From the NCBI GenBank assembly GCA_029268385.1, contig JAQWPG010000008.1, positions 78,378-142,377 on the forward strand: a DNA stretch of 64,000 nt. The letters are read 5' to 3'. The first letter of the stretch is position 1. Each line of letters opens with the position of its first letter. Below are positions 30,674-43,876 of the stretch, in pieces. Under the pieces are notes generated by a model. That model was not told the origin of the DNA. It worked only from the letters and a program-made list of their open reading frames with translations, and searched no databases. This DNA comes from Gammaproteobacteria bacterium (GTDB taxonomy: Bacteria > Pseudomonadota > Gammaproteobacteria > Poriferisulfidales > GCA-002705445). Both the position numbers and the translations under genes were made by a program.

Positions 30674-33600
30674 TTATTCTACATTAACTCCTGGTTCATC
30701 TGGAACAACTTCAGACATTTCTTTTTGCATTATGTCTTCGCTAGATTCAGTCTCTATGTTATCTATAGATAAACTTTCTTTTATTTTTTCTCTAGACAGC
30801 TTTCTTTCTTTATGGAAATCTAATCCTGTTCCAGCAGGGATAAGTCTACCAACTATAACATTTTCTTTTAATCCTTTTAAGCTGTCGCTTGCTCCTCTTA
30901 CAGCCGCCTCGGTTAAAACTCTTGTTGTTTCTTGGAAAGATGCTGCTGATATAAATGATTCGGTTACCAATGAAGCTTTTGTAATACCTAATAGCACTGG
31001 ATTAAATATAATTGGTTTTTTATTTTCTTCTACCAGCAATTTATTTTCTTCTAAAACATTTGCTCTTTCTGCTTGCTCACCGGCTAAATAGTTTGAATCT
31101 CCAGGTTCGACAATTTCAACTTTTCTCAGCATTTGTCTAACAATTACCTCAATATGCTTATCATTTATTTTTACACCTTGAAGCCTATATACATTTTGTA
31201 CTTCTGTTACCAAGTAATCAGCTAGTGCTGGAATTCCAAGTAATCTCAAAATATCATGAGGCGTTAATTCTCCATCAACAACGACTTCTCCTTTTTCAAT
31301 ACTTTCACCCTCATAAATATTAATATTTCTATATTTATGTATCAAAGTTTCTGTACTTTCACCTACGTCATTTGTTATTACCAACCTTAACTTACCTTTT
31401 GTTTCTTTACCGAAGCTAACTACTCCTGATGATTCTGCTAATATTGCAGGCTCTTTTGGTTTTCTAGCTTCAAATAAATCTGCAACCCTTGGTAAACCGC
31501 CTGTGATATCTTTTGTTTTTGTCACTGCTTGAGGGATTCTAGCTATGATATCTCCAGCTTCAACCTTATCTCCATCTGACAAAGTAATTATTGCTCCATC
31601 GGGCAAATTGTAATCTACATTTCCTTTAGAGTTTGTGAGCTGAATTATAGGCTTAATATCTTTTGCACCACTTCTGTTCTTCGAGTCAATAACAATTGTT
31701 GATGAAAGACCTGTAATTTCATCAGTCTTTCTGTTTACAGTTACCCCGTCTTCAAAATCTATCAACTTAGCTTCGCCTGCCTGCTCTGTAACTATTGGCC
31801 TTGTATGTGGATCCCATGTTGCTATTGTTTGGCCGGGCTCGACTTTATCTCCTTCGCTTACGCTTAAAGTTGAACCGTAAGGCAATTTATAAAATTCCTT
31901 TTGCCTTCCTGCTTCATCAACTATAGCAAGCTCAGCTGACCTTGTAATTGTTACATTTGTTCCATCTTTTTTCTTTATGGTTTTAATTTTTTTGAACTTA
32001 ATGACGCCATTTGATTTAACCATTATACTATTGGTAGCCACAGACCCACTTGCTGCTCCACCAATATGGAATGTTCTCATTGTTAATTGCGTTCCTGGTT
32101 CACCAATAGACTGCGCTGCCATTACACCAACTGACTCACCCTCGTTTACTAAATGACCTCTTGCAAGATCACGCCCATAGCACATTGAGCAAACCCCATG
32201 TTTTAGCTCACAAGTTATTGCTGTTCTTACTTTAACTTCATCTATACCATTACTATCTAATTCTTGAGAAATCTTTTCATCGATTAAAGTTCCTGCTTTT
32301 AAAACATAATCTTTATTTATTGGGGAAGTCACATCCTCAACCAATACTCTTCCCAAAACTCTCTCAGATAATTGTACAGTGATATCACCGCCCTCTATTA
32401 TAGGTCTTATAACAACACCTTCTTTAGTTCCACAATCAACTGCAGAAACAACTAAATCTTGAGCTACGTCTACTAATCTTCTTGTTAAATAACCAGAATT
32501 TGCTGTTTTAAGAGCTGTATCAGCCAAACCTTTTCTTGCTCCGTGAGTGGAAATAAAATACTGCAGAACATTTAAGCCCTCTCTAAAGTTCGCTGTTATT
32601 GGCGTTTCAATAATTGAGCCGTCTGGCTTTGCCATTAAGCCTCTCATGCCAGCTAATTGTCTTATTTGCGCAGCAGATCCTCTTGCGCCTGAGTCAGCCA
32701 TCATAAATATTGAATTGAATGATGGTTGCTCAATTTCTTTACCTTCAGAATTCTTTTTAATATCTTTACCTAATTTGTTCATCATTGCTTTTGCTACCTG
32801 GTCATTTGTTTTAGACCAAATATCAACGACTTTATTGTACCTTTCTCCTCTAGTCACAAGTCCTGACTGATACTGCATTTCTATTTCTTTAACTTCAGAT
32901 TCTGCGTCTGATAAAATTGTACTTTTTGTTTCGGGAATTATCATATCGTCCAAGCAAAAAGATACTCCTGATTTTGTAGCGTATTCATAGCCCATATACA
33001 TTAATTGGTCAGCAAATATTACTGTAGCTTTTAATCCTAAAACTCTATAACAACTGTCGATAGCTCCAGAAATTGACTTCTTATCCATAGTTTTATTTAC
33101 AAGCTCAAATGGCAAACCCTTTGGTAGGATTTTTGAGAACAATGCTCTTCCGACTGTTGTTTCAACTCTCTTGTTTGTGAATTCGTTTTCTCCAAACTCA
33201 ACAACATCCATTCTTACTGTAACTTTTGCATGTATGTGTGCATTTCCAGAATAATATGCTCTAGAAACTTCATCAATATTTGAGAAAATCATTCCTTCGC
33301 CTTTAACATTAGTATCTTCTCTAGTTAAATAATATATTCCTAACACTATGTCTTGTGACGGAACAATAATAGGTTCTCCATTAGCTGGAGACAAAATGTT
33401 ATTTGTAGACATCATTAATGATCTTGCTTCAAGTTGGGCCTCAACAGATAAAGGTACATGTACTGCCATTTGATCACCATCAAAATCTGCGTTAAATGCA
33501 GCGCAGACTAGAGGGTGTAGCTGTATAGCTTTACCTTCAATTAAAAGTGGTTCAAATGCCTGAATTCCTAACCTATGAAGTGTCGGAGCTCTATTTAATA

Positions 33601-34864
33601 ATACCGGATGTTCTCTTATAACCTCATCAAGTATATCCCAAACTTCAGCGCCTTCTTTTTCTACTAATTTCTTTGCAGCCTTTATTGTAGTAGCAAGACC
33701 TCTTATATGTAATTTACTAAATATAAATGGCTTAAACAATTCTAAAGCCATCTTTTTTGGGATACCGCATTGATGTAACATTAAAGTTGGACCAGTTACA
33801 ATCACTGATCTTCCTGAATAATCAACACGCTTTCCTAATAAGTTTTGTCTAAATCTTCCTTGCTTACCTTTTATTAATTCAGCTAAAGATTTTAAAGGTC
33901 TTTTGTTGCTTCCTGTTATTGCTCTACCTCTTCTACCATTATCTAGAAGAGCATCAACAGCTTCCTGCAGCATTCTTTTTTCATTTCTAACAATAATATC
34001 TGGGGCGTTCAATTCCAGCAATCTTCTTAGTCTATTATTTCTATTTATAACTCTTCTGTACAAATCATTTAGATCAGAGGTAGCAAATCTTCCACCATCC
34101 AAAGGAACAAGCGGTCTTAAATCAGGCGGCAGTACTGGTAAAGATCTTAGAATCATCCATTGCGGTTTATTTCCTGAGCTTATGAAGTATTCTACGAGTT
34201 TTAATCGTTTTGTAAGTCTCTTTATTTTTGCTTCTGACTTTGTTGACTCAAGCTCTTCTCTTAAAGTTATTGTTTCTTGTTTAAGATCAAGCGCATCTAA
34301 CATATCTAAAATTGCTTCTGCCCCCATTTTTGCAACAAACTCATCTCCATACTGCTCTATAGCATCATAGTATGTTTCATCTGATAACAATTGGCATTTT
34401 TCTAAATCTGTAAAACCAGGGTCTATAACTACAAATGCCTCAAAATATAATATTCTTTCTATATCTCTTAAAGTCATATCAAGCAGCAACCCAATTCTTG
34501 ATGGAAGTGATTTTAAAAACCAAATGTGTGCTACTGGACAAGCAAGTTCAATATGTCCCATTCTTTCTCTTCTAACTTTTGTTAGAGTAACTTCTACACC
34601 ACACTTTTCACAAACTACCCCTCTATGTTTAAGTCTTTTATATTTTCCGCATAAGCACTCATAATCTTTTATAGGTCCAAATGTTTTAGCGCAAAATAGC
34701 CCGTCTCTTTCAGGTTTAAATGTTCTATAATTTATTGTCTCTGGCTTTTTTACCTCTCCAAATGACCATGATCTAATCATTTCTGGTGAGGCTAACCCAA
34801 CTTTAATGGCGTCAAAATCATCAGTATTTGTTTGTTGTTTAAAAAAACTAATTAAATCTTTCAT
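30674..34864 (-). CDS. rpoC: RNA polymerase beta' subunit RpoC
   Basis: This is the largest catalytic subunit. The zinc ribbon C-L-C-G-K-Y-x16-C-E-K-C-G is near residue 70-90, and the Mg-binding N-A-D-F-D-G-D-Q-M near 458. The length (1396) is normal. Its ATG overlaps the rpoB stop by four bases. Confidence 0.99.
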   Translation of the reverse strand: MKDLISFFKQQTNTDDFDAIKVGLASPEMIRSWSFGEVKKPETINYRTFKPERDGLFCAKTFGPIKDYECLCGKYKRLKHRGVVCEKCGVEVTLTKVRRERMGHIELACPVAHIWFLKSLPSRIGLLLDMTLRDIERILYFEAFVVIDPGFTDLEKCQLLSDETYYDAIEQYGDEFVAKMGAEAILDMLDALDLKQETITLREELESTKSEAKIKRLTKRLKLVEYFISSGNKPQWMILRSLPVLPPDLRPLVPLDGGRFATSDLNDLYRRVINRNNRLRRLLELNAPDIIVRNEKRMLQEAVDALLDNGRRGRAITGSNKRPLKSLAELIKGKQGRFRQNLLGKRVDYSGRSVIVTGPTLMLHQCGIPKKMALELFKPFIFSKLHIRGLATTIKAAKKLVEKEGAEVWDILDEVIREHPVLLNRAPTLHRLGIQAFEPLLIEGKAIQLHPLVCAAFNADFDGDQMAVHVPLSVEAQLEARSLMMSTNNILSPANGEPIIVPSQDIVLGIYYLTREDTNVKGEGMIFSNIDEVSRAYYSGNAHIHAKVTVRMDVVEFGENEFTNKRVETTVGRALFSKILPKGLPFELVNKTMDKKSISGAIDSCYRVLGLKATVIFADQLMYMGYEYATKSGVSFCLDDMIIPETKSTILSDAESEVKEIEMQYQSGLVTRGERYNKVVDIWSKTNDQVAKAMMNKLGKDIKKNSEGKEIEQPSFNSIFMMADSGARGSAAQIRQLAGMRGLMAKPDGSIIETPITANFREGLNVLQYFISTHGARKGLADTALKTANSGYLTRRLVDVAQDLVVSAVDCGTKEGVVIRPIIEGGDITVQLSERVLGRVLVEDVTSPINKDYVLKAGTLIDEKISQELDSNGIDEVKVRTAITCELKHGVCSMCYGRDLARGHLVNEGESVGVMAAQSIGEPGTQLTMRTFHIGGAASGSVATNSIMVKSNGVIKFKKIKTIKKKDGTNVTITRSAELAIVDEAGRQKEFYKLPYGSTLSVSEGDKVEPGQTIATWDPHTRPIVTEQAGEAKLIDFEDGVTVNRKTDEITGLSSTIVIDSKNRSGAKDIKPIIQLTNSKGNVDYNLPDGAIITLSDGDKVEAGDIIARIPQAVTKTKDITGGLPRVADLFEARKPKEPAILAESSGVVSFGKETKGKLRLVITNDVGESTETLIHKYRNINIYEGESIEKGEVVVDGELTPHDILRLLGIPALADYLVTEVQNVYRLQGVKINDKHIEVIVRQMLRKVEIVEPGDSNYLAGEQAERANVLEENKLLVEENKKPIIFNPVLLGITKASLVTESFISAASFQETTRVLTEAAVRGASDSLKGLKENVIVGRLIPAGTGLDFHKERKLSREKIKESLSIDNIETESSEDIMQKEMSEVVPDEPGVNVE

Positions 34865-37800
34865 TCGATTTCATCCTTTTCAAGTTCAATATTAATACCC
34901 AATGATTTGATCTCTTTCATCAAGACATTAAATGATTCTGGCATACCAGCATCTATGTTTTGAGTATCATCAACAATATTTTTATACATTTTATTTCTTC
35001 CACTAACGTCGTCAGATTTAACCGTTAGCATTTCTTGAAGAGTGTATCCTGCTCCGTAGGCTTCTAAAGCCCAAACTTCCATTTCTCCAAATCTTTGGCC
35101 ACCAAACTGTGCTTTACCGCCAAGAGGTTGTTGGGTAACCAAGCTATATGGTCCTGTTGATCTTGCGTGCATTTTATCATCAACTAGATGGTTTAATTTT
35201 AAAACATTCATATAGCCAACTGTGGTTTCTCTATCAAAATATTCGCCAGTTCTTCCATCTATTAATTTTGTTTGTCCCGACTCTGGTAGATCAGCTAATT
35301 TTAGCATTTCTTTTATTTCATTTTCATGAGCTCCGTCAAATACTGGGGTAGCCATAGGAACACCACCTCTTAAGTTGTTAGCAAGGTTCATGATTTCTTC
35401 ATCCGAAAAGTTTTTTAGATCTGTTTTTTCAGTCGCGCCAACGCTATATATGCTTTCTAAGAAAGATCTAATAGTTTTAATTGAAGTATCATTATCTAAC
35501 ATCTTTCCAAGTTTTATACCCAAACCTTTTGCAGCCCACCCTAAATGAGTTTCAAGAACCTGTCCTACGTTCATTCTTGAAGGAACGCCTAAAGGATTTA
35601 AAACTACATCTACTGGAGTGCCATCTTCCATATGGGGCATATCTTCAACTGGAACTATCATCGAAATGACTCCTTTATTTCCATGCCTACCCGCCATTTT
35701 ATCACCTGGCTGAAGTCTTCTTTTTACCGCCAAATATACTTTAATAATTTTTAATACGCCGGGAAGAAGATCACCGCCTGCAGTAATCTTAGCCTCTTGT
35801 CTTTCAAGAATATCTTTTAAATTATTTTTTTGTTTTGTTAATTGCTTAGATAATTTTTCAAGCTGTATATTTATTTTTTCATCTCTTATTCTAACTTCCA
35901 GCCAACTTGTTTTTTCTAAATTATTTAAATATTCTTCAGATACTTTATCGCCTTTCTTGAGATTATTTGGACCACCTTCAGAAACTTTATTTAAAATTAA
36001 ATTTTTCACTCTAGACAAAATGTCGTCTTCGTAAATTCTTAATTGGTCTGCTATATCCTTTTTGGCTAACTCAACTTGTTCTTTTTCTATATCCAAAGAC
36101 CTTTCGTCTTTATCAATTCCATCTCTAGTATAAACTCGAACATCGATCACAGTTCCTTCAATACCAGATGGAACTCTTAATGAAGTATCTTTTACATCAG
36201 AAGCTTTTTCTCCAAAAATTGCTCTTAACAATTTTTCTTCGGGTGATAGCTGCGTCTCGCCTTTAGGGGTGACCTTTCCTACCAAAATATCATTTGGGCT
36301 AATTTCAGCTCCAACATAAACAATTCCAGACTCATCAAGCTTACCTAGAAGATTTTCGCTTACATTTGGAATATCTGCAGTGATTTCTTCTGAGCCCAAT
36401 TTTGTATCTCTCGTAATGCAAGTTAACTCTTCAATATGTATTGTGGTAAACCTATCTTCCTCAACTACTCTATCAGATATTAAAATTGAGTCTTCAAAGT
36501 TGTATCCGTTCCATGGCATAAATGCTATTAACATATTTTGACCTAAAGCTAGCTCGCCAAGATCTGTAGATGGACCGTCAGCAAGCACATCATTCTTTGC
36601 AATTTGATCACCAACTTTAACCAAAGGTTTTTGATTGATGCATGTGTTCTGATTTGAGCGTGTATATTTTGTTAGATTATATATATCTACACCTGCTTCT
36701 TCTGATGTTGTCTCAGAATCATTTACACTTACAACTATTCTTCCAGCGTCTACGCTATCAACAACTCCTCCTCTATTTGCTATTAACGCAGCATGAGAAT
36801 CTCTAGCAATTGCTCTTTCCATACCTGTTCCAACTAAAGGTTTTTCTGCTATTAGCGTTGGCACAGCTTGTCTTTGCATGTTTGATCCCATCAAAGCTCT
36901 GTTAGCATCATCATGTTCTAAAAATGGAATTACTGAAGATGCAACTGACACAATTTGCATTGGAGAAACATCTATATACTCAATTTTTTCTGGAGGCGAC
37001 ATCATAAACTCATTTAAATGTCTACAAGACACAAAATCATCTTTAAATTTACCTTTGTTATCAAGCTCAGCATTTGCTTGTGCAATCACATATCTTGATT
37101 CATCAATTGCTGATAAATACTCTATATCTGAAGTAACTTTTGAATTTACCACCTTTCTATAAGGAGTTTCTAAAAAACCATATTTATTTGTTCTAGCGAA
37201 AACCGCTAATGAGTTGATAAGACCAATATTCGGTCCCTCTGGTGTCTCAATTGGGCACACTCTTCCATAATGAGTTGGGTGGACGTCTCTTACCTCAAAA
37301 CCAGCTCTTTCTCTAGTTAAACCACCCGGGCCTAATGCTGAGATTCTTCTCTTGTGCGTAATTTCAGACAATGGATTATTTTGATCCATGAATTGAGAAA
37401 GCTGACTAGAACCAAAAAATTCTTTTATTGCAGCCATTACAGGTTTTGCATTTATAAGCTCTTGTGGCATTAAACCTTCTGATTCAGCAATAGTTAGTCT
37501 TTCTTTAACAGCTCTTTCGACTCTTACCAAGCCAACTCTGTAAACATTCTCTATCATTTCTCCTACAGAACGCACTCTTCTATTTCCAAGATGATCAATA
37601 TCATCAACAATGCCATTGCCGTTTCTTATGTTTACTAGCTCTTTTATTACATCCACGACATCATCTTTATTTAAAATACCCTCACTACTATTTTCTTTAC
37701 CTAAGCGCGCATTGAATTTCATTCTTCCTACTTCAGATAGGTCGTACCTTTCTTCTACAAAGAATAAGTTTGTAAATAAATTTTGAGCCGCTTCTTTTGT

Positions 37801-38937
37801 TGGTGGCTCACCAGGTCTCATCATTTTATAAATTTCAACTTGAGCTTCAAGTTGATTTGTTGAGGGATCAATTAAAAGTGTATTAGAGATATAGGGACCA
37901 TTATCAATCTCATTAGTGAATAAAATCTGAAACCCTTCTAAATTTAATTTCTTTATCAAATCTATGTTTTCAATATCAATTGTTGTATTTAAAGGAACAA
38001 TAATTTCACCAGTATCTTGATCTATAATATCTTGCCCGATAATTTTTCCATACAAATATTCTTCGCTTATTGGAAGATATTCGATTTTTGCTTCTTGTAA
38101 CATTTTAACGTGTCTAGCGTTAAAGATTTTTCCTTGTTCGATAATAACTTTATTTTTAATTTTAAGTTCATCAGTTGCAATTGTCCCTTTTAATCTTTCA
38201 GGGATTAACTTTAATTTAAATAAATCTTTTTCAATTTTAATATCATCTTTATCGAAAAATAAGTCTATTATTTCTGCCGTCTCGTAGCCCAGAGCTCTTA
38301 ATAATATTGTTGCTGGTAATTTTCTTTTTCTATCAATTCTTGCAAATAATGCATCCTTAGGATCAAATTCAAAGTCTAACCAAGAACCACGATAAGGGAT
38401 TATTCTTGCTGAATATAATAATTTTCCAGACGAATGTGTTTTACCTTTGTCATGATCGAAAAATACTCCTGGGGATCTGTGCAATTGAGACACAACAACT
38501 CTCTCTGTTCCATTAATTACAAATGATCCTTTGTCTGTCATTAAAGGAATGTCTCCCATAAAGACTTCTTGTTCTTTAATATCTTTTACTTTTTCAAAAT
38601 TTTCTCTTTCACATATCACAAGTCTCATCAAAACTTTTAGTGGTGCTGAATATGTTAAGCCTCTTAACTGACACTCTTGAACATTAAATATTGGGGCCCC
38701 AACTGTATAATCAATATATTCAAGCCTTACATGACCTGAATGACTAATTATAGGAAATACCGAATTAAATGCTTTATGAATTCCTGAAGTAGATCTTGTA
38801 TCAGCATTTGCGCTAGTGCTTAAAAATCCAGAGTAAGAATCGGTCTGTATATCAAGCATAGGGGGTATATCTATTACTTGTTTTCTTTTGCCGAAATTTT
38901 TCCTGATTCTCTTTTTTTCTGTATATGTATATTCCAT
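34861..38937 (-). CDS. rpoB: RNA polymerase beta subunit RpoB
   Basis: This is the second catalytic subunit (1358 residues). The rifampicin pocket reads [20 protein letters not shown], the drug-sensitive form. [12 protein letters not shown] and the C-terminal [12 protein letters not shown] are conserved. It is preceded by a terminator-like hairpin that separates it from rplL. Confidence 0.99.
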   Translation of the reverse strand: MEYTYTEKKRIRKNFGKRKQVIDIPPMLDIQTDSYSGFLSTSANADTRSTSGIHKAFNSVFPIISHSGHVRLEYIDYTVGAPIFNVQECQLRGLTYSAPLKVLMRLVICERENFEKVKDIKEQEVFMGDIPLMTDKGSFVINGTERVVVSQLHRSPGVFFDHDKGKTHSSGKLLYSARIIPYRGSWLDFEFDPKDALFARIDRKRKLPATILLRALGYETAEIIDLFFDKDDIKIEKDLFKLKLIPERLKGTIATDELKIKNKVIIEQGKIFNARHVKMLQEAKIEYLPISEEYLYGKIIGQDIIDQDTGEIIVPLNTTIDIENIDLIKKLNLEGFQILFTNEIDNGPYISNTLLIDPSTNQLEAQVEIYKMMRPGEPPTKEAAQNLFTNLFFVEERYDLSEVGRMKFNARLGKENSSEGILNKDDVVDVIKELVNIRNGNGIVDDIDHLGNRRVRSVGEMIENVYRVGLVRVERAVKERLTIAESEGLMPQELINAKPVMAAIKEFFGSSQLSQFMDQNNPLSEITHKRRISALGPGGLTRERAGFEVRDVHPTHYGRVCPIETPEGPNIGLINSLAVFARTNKYGFLETPYRKVVNSKVTSDIEYLSAIDESRYVIAQANAELDNKGKFKDDFVSCRHLNEFMMSPPEKIEYIDVSPMQIVSVASSVIPFLEHDDANRALMGSNMQRQAVPTLIAEKPLVGTGMERAIARDSHAALIANRGGVVDSVDAGRIVVSVNDSETTSEEAGVDIYNLTKYTRSNQNTCINQKPLVKVGDQIAKNDVLADGPSTDLGELALGQNMLIAFMPWNGYNFEDSILISDRVVEEDRFTTIHIEELTCITRDTKLGSEEITADIPNVSENLLGKLDESGIVYVGAEISPNDILVGKVTPKGETQLSPEEKLLRAIFGEKASDVKDTSLRVPSGIEGTVIDVRVYTRDGIDKDERSLDIEKEQVELAKKDIADQLRIYEDDILSRVKNLILNKVSEGGPNNLKKGDKVSEEYLNNLEKTSWLEVRIRDEKINIQLEKLSKQLTKQKNNLKDILERQEAKITAGGDLLPGVLKIIKVYLAVKRRLQPGDKMAGRHGNKGVISMIVPVEDMPHMEDGTPVDVVLNPLGVPSRMNVGQVLETHLGWAAKGLGIKLGKMLDNDTSIKTIRSFLESIYSVGATEKTDLKNFSDEEIMNLANNLRGGVPMATPVFDGAHENEIKEMLKLADLPESGQTKLIDGRTGEYFDRETTVGYMNVLKLNHLVDDKMHARSTGPYSLVTQQPLGGKAQFGGQRFGEMEVWALEAYGAGYTLQEMLTVKSDDVSGRNKMYKNIVDDTQNIDAGMPESFNVLMKEIKSLGINIELEKDEIE

Positions 38938-38978
38938 TTTTACCCTTAAATATTAATATTTAAAAAACAAAAAAACTA

Positions 38979-38999
38979 CCAGCAACAAAATGTCGCTGG
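38979..38999 (-). terminator. Terminator-like attenuator between rplL and rpoB
   Basis: The transcript can form a 9-bp stem (CCAGCGACA with UGUUGCUGG, one G-U pair) with a three-base loop, followed by UAG and a run of seven Us. It has full intrinsic-terminator form. In E. coli partial termination at the same place sets the ratio of L7/L12 to RNA polymerase; the same role is inferred. Confidence 0.8.
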
Positions 39000-39029
39000 C
39001 ATCTACTTCTCAAACTTTATAAAAAAATT

Positions 39030-39410
39030 CTAGCTGAGCTCAACAGTTGCTCCAGCTTCCTCTAATTGTTTTTTAGCATCATCAGCTTCTTGTTTCGAAA
39101 CACCTTCTTTTACAGTAACTGGTGCGCCTTCAACCATATCCTTAGCGTCTTTTAAGCCTAGGCCTGTTACAGCCCTAACAACTTTAATAACTGCAACTTT
39201 ATTTGCACCAAAGCTGCTCATCTTAATTGTAAACTCTGATTGCTCTTCAGCTGCTTCTGCTGGGGCTGCTCCAGCTGCTGCTGCAGGCGCTGCTGCTACT
39301 GCTGCTGCTGAAACTCCGAATTTTTCTTCCATAGCTTCAACTAATTCGACAACATCCATAACACTCATGCTTGATATTGATTCTAATATTTCTTCTTTTG
39401 ATACCGCCAT
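39030..39410 (-). CDS. rplL: 50S ribosomal protein L7/L12
   Basis: This is the stalk protein that recruits translational GTPases. An Ala-rich hinge (about 35-55) links the N-terminal dimerisation domain to the C-terminal domain with [18 protein letters not shown]. The length (126) is normal. Confidence 0.98.
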   Translation of the reverse strand: MAVSKEEILESISSMSVMDVVELVEAMEEKFGVSAAAVAAAPAAAAGAAPAEAAEEQSEFTIKMSSFGANKVAVIKVVRAVTGLGLKDAKDMVEGAPVTVKEGVSKQEADDAKKQLEEAGATVELS

Positions 39411-39445
39411 TTTGATCTCCTAAGTATATACTTAAATAAATTTTG

Positions 39446-39973
39446 TTAACCTTGCTCTAGCTTAATTTTATATGCTGAAAGTGTTTGAACTAATTTCACG
39501 TTTGGCGCCGCCAATGTTCTAACAAATTTTTCTATTGGTAATTTCATTACAGCCATCAACATACTAATTGCTTGATCTTTATTAGGTAGTGCAGCAATTT
39601 GACTTAATTTTGCCACATCAACTAACTCACCATTTACAGCAACTACTACTGGTTTTAGAAGTTTATTGTCTTTTTTAAAATCGTTAACTAATTTTGCTGC
39701 TGAACCAAGATCTTCTTTTGAAAAAGCTAGAATTAATGGACCCTTTAAAGATGGGTCCATACATTCAAAACTTGTATCTTTTATAGCAATTTTAGCAAGA
39801 CTATTTTTAACAACTTTAACGTATACGCCGAGCTCTCTAGCATTACTTCGTAACGCAGATAGTTCTGTTACAGTTAAACCTCTATATTCTGCAGCTACGG
39901 CAGACTGTGCTGTAGATGCAATCTCAGATATTTCTTTAACTACATCTTTTTTTTCACCAATATTTAACGCCAC
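39446..39973 (-). CDS. rplJ: 50S ribosomal protein L10
   Basis: L10 anchors L7/L12 dimers to the ribosome. A-A-E-Y-R-G-L-T-V and V-V-K-N-S-L-A are typical. The length (175) is normal, with the C-terminal helix that binds L12. It is preceded by an L10-binding leader, so autoregulation is likely. Confidence 0.98.
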   Translation of the reverse strand: MALNIGEKKDVVKEISEIASTAQSAVAAEYRGLTVTELSALRSNARELGVYVKVVKNSLAKIAIKDTSFECMDPSLKGPLILAFSKEDLGSAAKLVNDFKKDNKLLKPVVVAVNGELVDVAKLSQIAALPNKDQAISMLMAVMKLPIEKFVRTLAAPNVKLVQTLSAYKIKLEQG

Positions 39974-40017
39974 TTTATCACTCCAAACTTGTGTATACCT
40001 TTCAGTATAGTTATCTA

Positions 40018-40049
40018 CGTAGGCAATTAAGTATTTTCATACACCTACG
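40018..40049 (-). promoter_or_regulatory. L10 leader (L10-L12 binding autoregulatory element)
   Basis: The rplA-rplJ gap encodes CGUAGG...CCUACG pairing around an inner UGUAU/AUAC stem, with an unpaired UUAAUU side bulge. This matches the kinked hairpin bound by the L10 complex in the rplJ leader of E. coli. A second small hairpin (39994-40009) follows before the rplJ start. Confidence 0.7.
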
Positions 40050-40088
40050 GTCTTTGATAGTTGCTTAACTAAAACAACCTCACAAAGC

Positions 40089-40784
40089 CTATGAATATGC
40101 TGCCTGGTCTAATGAAAGACTTGGCCCCATAGAAGAAGATAATGAAATCTTCTTTAAATATTTTCCTTTAGCAGACGAAGGTTTTGCCTTAATTACTTCC
40201 GCAATTAAAGCCCTTAAATTTTCTACTAACATTTCTTCTGTGAATTCTACCTTGCCTATCGAGCAATGTACAATGCCTGCTTTATCAGTCCTATACTGAA
40301 CTTGGCCAGATTTAGCATTCTTTACTGCTTTTTCAACATCTTTTGACACTGTACCAACTTTTGGGTTGGGCATAAGTCCTTTAGGACCCAATATTTGACC
40401 TAATGGACTAACGATTTTCATAGTGTCAGGTGTTGCGATTACTACATCATAGTCAAAATCACCTTTTTTTGCTAAATCTACTAGATCTTCCATTCCTACC
40501 ATATCAGCTCCAGCTTCAGTAGCTTTCTTTGCATCTTCGCCATCACAGAATACGGCAACTTTTACTGATTTTCCAGTGCCATTAGGCAAAACTAGTGAGC
40601 CTCTTATATTTTGATCGGATTTTTTTGCATCTATACCCAAGTTAATACTGACGTCTAATGATTCTACAAATTTTACAGAGGATTTTTCTTTCAAAATCTT
40701 AATAGCCTCTAGATCTTGATAAACTTTATCTTTATCTAAGTCTTTGTAGCACTCTTTCATTCTTTTTGTTTTTAATTGATTCAT
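40089..40784 (-). CDS. rplA: 50S ribosomal protein L1
   Basis: L1 forms the mobile L1 stalk and represses the L11 operon. G-L-M-P-N-P-K-x-G-T-V and the V-E-F-T region are diagnostic. The length (231) is normal. It follows rplK. Confidence 0.98.
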   Translation of the reverse strand: MNQLKTKRMKECYKDLDKDKVYQDLEAIKILKEKSSVKFVESLDVSINLGIDAKKSDQNIRGSLVLPNGTGKSVKVAVFCDGEDAKKATEAGADMVGMEDLVDLAKKGDFDYDVVIATPDTMKIVSPLGQILGPKGLMPNPKVGTVSKDVEKAVKNAKSGQVQYRTDKAGIVHCSIGKVEFTEEMLVENLRALIAEVIKAKPSSAKGKYLKKISLSSSMGPSLSLDQAAYS

Positions 40785-40803
40785 CTATTTATTAGCCTAA
40801 TAT

Positions 40804-41244
40804 TTAATTTTCTACTGTTATTCCCATACTTCTTGCGCTTCCTGATATAATTTTTACAGCAGCCTCAAGAGTGTTGGCATTTAAATCTTCCATTTTAGCC
40901 TTGGCAATTTCTTCTACTTGCTGCAAAGTAACGCTACCAACTTTAACCGAATTTGGTGTACTACTTCCTTTTTCTACCCCAGCTGCTTTCCTTAGCAGTA
41001 TAGCTGCAGGAGTAGTTTTTATCACAAAATCAAAGCTTTTATCAGTATATACAGATATGATCACTGGGACTTTCATACCTTTTTCTACTTTTTCAGTTTT
41101 ACCATTAAAAGACTTGCAAAATTCTTGTATATTTAATCCATGCTGACCCAAGGCAGGGCCGACGGGAGGGCTAGGGTTAGCTTCTCCAGCAGGAATTTGT
41201 AATTTTATGTATGCCTCTATTTCTTTTTTACCTTTTTTAGCCAT
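40804..41244 (-). CDS. rplK: 50S ribosomal protein L11
   Basis: L11 is in the GTPase-associated centre and is needed for stringent-response sensing. [22 protein letters not shown] is diagnostic. The length (146) is close to the norm. Confidence 0.98.
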   Translation of the reverse strand: MAKKGKKEIEAYIKLQIPAGEANPSPPVGPALGQHGLNIQEFCKSFNGKTEKVEKGMKVPVIISVYTDKSFDFVIKTTPAAILLRKAAGVEKGSSTPNSVKVGSVTLQQVEEIAKAKMEDLNANTLEAAVKIISGSARSMGITVEN

Positions 41245-41248
41245 TTTA

Positions 41249-41782
41249 TTATCCTTTTTCCACCTGACCGAATTCTAACTCAACTGGAGTAGATCTGCCA
41301 AATATTTGAACAGCAACTAACATTCTGCTTTTTTCGTAATTAACCTCTTCAACAACACCATTAAAATCGTTAAATGGTCCATCAATAACCCTTACAACTT
41401 CACCAGGCTCAAATAGTACCTTATGCTTAGGTTTTTCAACACCTTCCTGTATGCGGTTCATAATATTATGAGCCTCGTCATCACTAATAGGTGCGGGCTT
41501 ATCCGAAGATCCTCCAATAAAACCCATAACTTTTGGAGATTTTTTAACAAGGTGCCATGTTGTATCATTCATTTCCATTTGTATCAAAACATATCCCGGA
41601 AAGAATTTTCTTTCACTTTTATGTTTTTGACCATCTTTCATCTCAACTACTTCCTCGGTGGGCACTAATATTTTACCAAACATATCGCCCATGCCCTCCA
41701 TCTCTATTCTTTCTAATAAAGATTTTTTTACTTGGTTTTCGTATCCAGAGTACGCGTGTATTACAAACCATTTTAAAGACAT
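41249..41782 (-). CDS. nusG: Transcription termination/antitermination protein NusG
   Basis: NusG links RNA polymerase to Rho or the ribosome. The N-terminal domain has [12 protein letters not shown] and the C-terminal KOW domain has [17 protein letters not shown]. The length (177) is normal. Confidence 0.98.
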   Translation of the reverse strand: MSLKWFVIHAYSGYENQVKKSLLERIEMEGMGDMFGKILVPTEEVVEMKDGQKHKSERKFFPGYVLIQMEMNDTTWHLVKKSPKVMGFIGGSSDKPAPISDDEAHNIMNRIQEGVEKPKHKVLFEPGEVVRVIDGPFNDFNGVVEEVNYEKSRMLVAVQIFGRSTPVELEFGQVEKG

Positions 41783-41810
41783 ATCTTAACCACCGTAAAT
41801 TAACATTACT

Positions 41811-42182
41811 TTATGCTAACAAAAATTTAATTCCAGCTCCAAGAAGCTTATCTAATAACCATAGTAATACAGACATTATAATTACCACTATAAATACTAT
41901 AATTGTTGTTTGAATAACTTCAGCTTTAGTTGACCATACAACTTTTTTTAATTCTACCCTAGCATCGTAAGTAAAAACTCTTAAATTCTTAATTTTTTCT
42001 GTATTAAAAAGAATAGCAAAATCTAAAAGCACTACTCCAATTAAACCTAGAACCCTATAAATGATAGGATATTGATCAAAATAGTAAAATGCAAAAAGAG
42101 ATCCTGCAAATATCACCAATGATAATATCCATTTTACCAAATCATTTTTATTTGTTTCTATTTCCAATTTATTTGCAACCAT
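41811..42182 (-). CDS. secE: Preprotein translocase subunit SecE
   Basis: This is the 123-residue three-helix form of SecE: two extra N-terminal hydrophobic helices (about 18-60) and the essential C-terminal clamp with E-L-K-K-V-V-W-S-T-K-A-E-V and a final membrane helix. It is placed between tRNA-Trp and nusG. Confidence 0.97.
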   Translation of the reverse strand: MVANKLEIETNKNDLVKWILSLVIFAGSLFAFYYFDQYPIIYRVLGLIGVVLLDFAILFNTEKIKNLRVFTYDARVELKKVVWSTKAEVIQTTIIVFIVVIIMSVLLWLLDKLLGAGIKFLLA

Positions 42183-42193
42183 AGTTCATATTC

Positions 42194-42269
42194 TGGCAGG
42201 CCAGGAGGGACTCGAACCCCCAACCTCCGGTTTTGGAGACCGATGCTCTACCAATTGAGCCACTGGCCT
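42194..42269 (-). tRNA. tRNA-Trp (CCA anticodon)
   Basis: A full cloverleaf with the acceptor stem AGGCCAG/CTGGCCT, anticodon loop CTCCAAA, T-loop TTCGAGT and an encoded CCA end. It lies between the tuf terminator and secE. Confidence 0.97.
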
Positions 42270-42289
42270 ATATTTTTAAAAACCAAAAA

Positions 42290-42312
42290 AGCGGGAGGAT
42301 TAACAGCCCGCT
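42290..42312 (-). terminator. Intrinsic terminator after tuf
   Basis: The transcript forms AGCGGG/CCCGCU around an 11-base loop, followed by a run of Us, 23 bases after the tuf stop. It should separate much of tuf transcription from tRNA-Trp-secE-nusG. Confidence 0.8.
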
Positions 42313-42334
42313 TATATTTATTTGTCAAAAAGTA

Positions 42335-43525
42335 TTATTCAATAATTTTTGAAACAACTCCAGCACCAACTGTTCTTCCACCCTCACGGATCGCAAATTT
42401 CAAACCTTGTTCCATAGCAACTGGCGCAATAAGTTCAACTGTCATGCTAACATTATCACCTGGCATAACCATTTCTGTGCCAGAAGGTAATGTTGCTGCA
42501 CCTGTTACGTCTGTAGTTCTAAAATAAAATTGAGGTCTGTAACCATTAAAGAAAGGTGTGTGTCTACCACCTTCATCCTTGGATAAAATATACACCTCAC
42601 ATTCGTACTTAGTATGCGGCTTAATAGAACCTGGTTTACATAATACTTGTCCGCGTTCTACTTCTTCTCTTTTTGTGCCTCTTAATAATACCCCAACATT
42701 GTCTCCAGCCTCACCTTGGTCCAAAAGCTTTCTAAACATTTCTACACCAGTACAAACTGATTTTTGAGTATCTTTAATTCCACATATTTCAATTTCATCG
42801 TTGACATTGATTATGCCTCTTTCAACTCTACCAGTAACAACTGTTCCTCTTCCAGAAATAGAGAATACATCCTCAACTGGCATTAGGAAATCACCATCTG
42901 TTGCTCTTTCTGGTTGCGGAAAGAAATCATCCATTGCTGCTACTATTTTTTCAATTGCAGGAGCGCCAATATCTGAAGTATCTCCTTCTAATGCTTTTAA
43001 TGCTGATCCACTTACAAAAGGAATATTATCTCCATCAAATTCGTAAGATGTTAGCAGCTCTCTAATTTCCATTTCTACTAATTCTGTTAATTCAGCATCG
43101 TCAACCTGATCTGCTTTATTCAAGAACACAACAATATTTGGAACGCCAACTTGTCGAGCTAAAAGAATGTGTTCTTTTGTTTGAGGCATAGCTCCATCTG
43201 CTGCACTTACTACCAGAATTGCTCCATCCATTTGAGCGGCACCTGTTATCATGTTTTTTACATAGTCAGCATGGCCTGGGCAATCCACGTGAGCATAGTG
43301 ACGATTATCAGACTCATACTCAACATGAGCTGTAGCAATTGTAATACCTCTTTCTCTTTCTTCAGGAGCATTATCAATATCGCCGTAATCTTTAAATTCA
43401 CCGCCCATTTTCTCTGCCATTACTTTAGTGATAGCAGCTGTTAATGTAGTTTTTCCATGGTCAACGTGACCAATAGTTCCCACATTCATATGTGGTTTAT
43501 TTCTTTCAAATTTTGCTTTTGACAT
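42335..43525 (-). CDS. tuf: Elongation factor Tu
   Basis: EF-Tu delivers aminoacyl-t[20 protein letters not shown] and N-K-A-D motifs and the C-terminal barrel domains are intact. The length (396) is normal. No second tuf copy is present between fusA and rpsJ, so this may be the only one. Confidence 0.99.
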   Translation of the reverse strand: MSKAKFERNKPHMNVGTIGHVDHGKTTLTAAITKVMAEKMGGEFKDYGDIDNAPEERERGITIATAHVEYESDNRHYAHVDCPGHADYVKNMITGAAQMDGAILVVSAADGAMPQTKEHILLARQVGVPNIVVFLNKADQVDDAELTELVEMEIRELLTSYEFDGDNIPFVSGSALKALEGDTSDIGAPAIEKIVAAMDDFFPQPERATDGDFLMPVEDVFSISGRGTVVTGRVERGIINVNDEIEICGIKDTQKSVCTGVEMFRKLLDQGEAGDNVGVLLRGTKREEVERGQVLCKPGSIKPHTKYECEVYILSKDEGGRHTPFFNGYRPQFYFRTTDVTGAATLPSGTEMVMPGDNVSMTVELIAPVAMEQGLKFAIREGGRTVGAGVVSKIIE

Positions 43526-43564
43526 CTCTATCGCCCTCCGCGGCCTATAGTATATTTTTATTCA

Positions 43565-43640
<76 letters not shown>

Positions 43641-43692
43641 GTGATTGTATACTGTTTTTAACAGGATTGCTCTAAATTTTTGTTAATTTTAT

Positions 43693-43766
<74 letters not shown>

Positions 43767-43876
43767 AATATAAAATAACTCTATAAAACCACGCAAAACC
43801 CTTGATTCTTAACAAAAACTTACCCAAATATCTCTTATATTACATTCTACCAGACATCGTAAAATATTGTAATTAG

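Noticed and set aside
33903..34370. Long plus-strand open frames inside rpoC, rpoB, uvrA and fusA
   Set aside because: They are antisense shadows of highly conserved genes with no protein-family signal.
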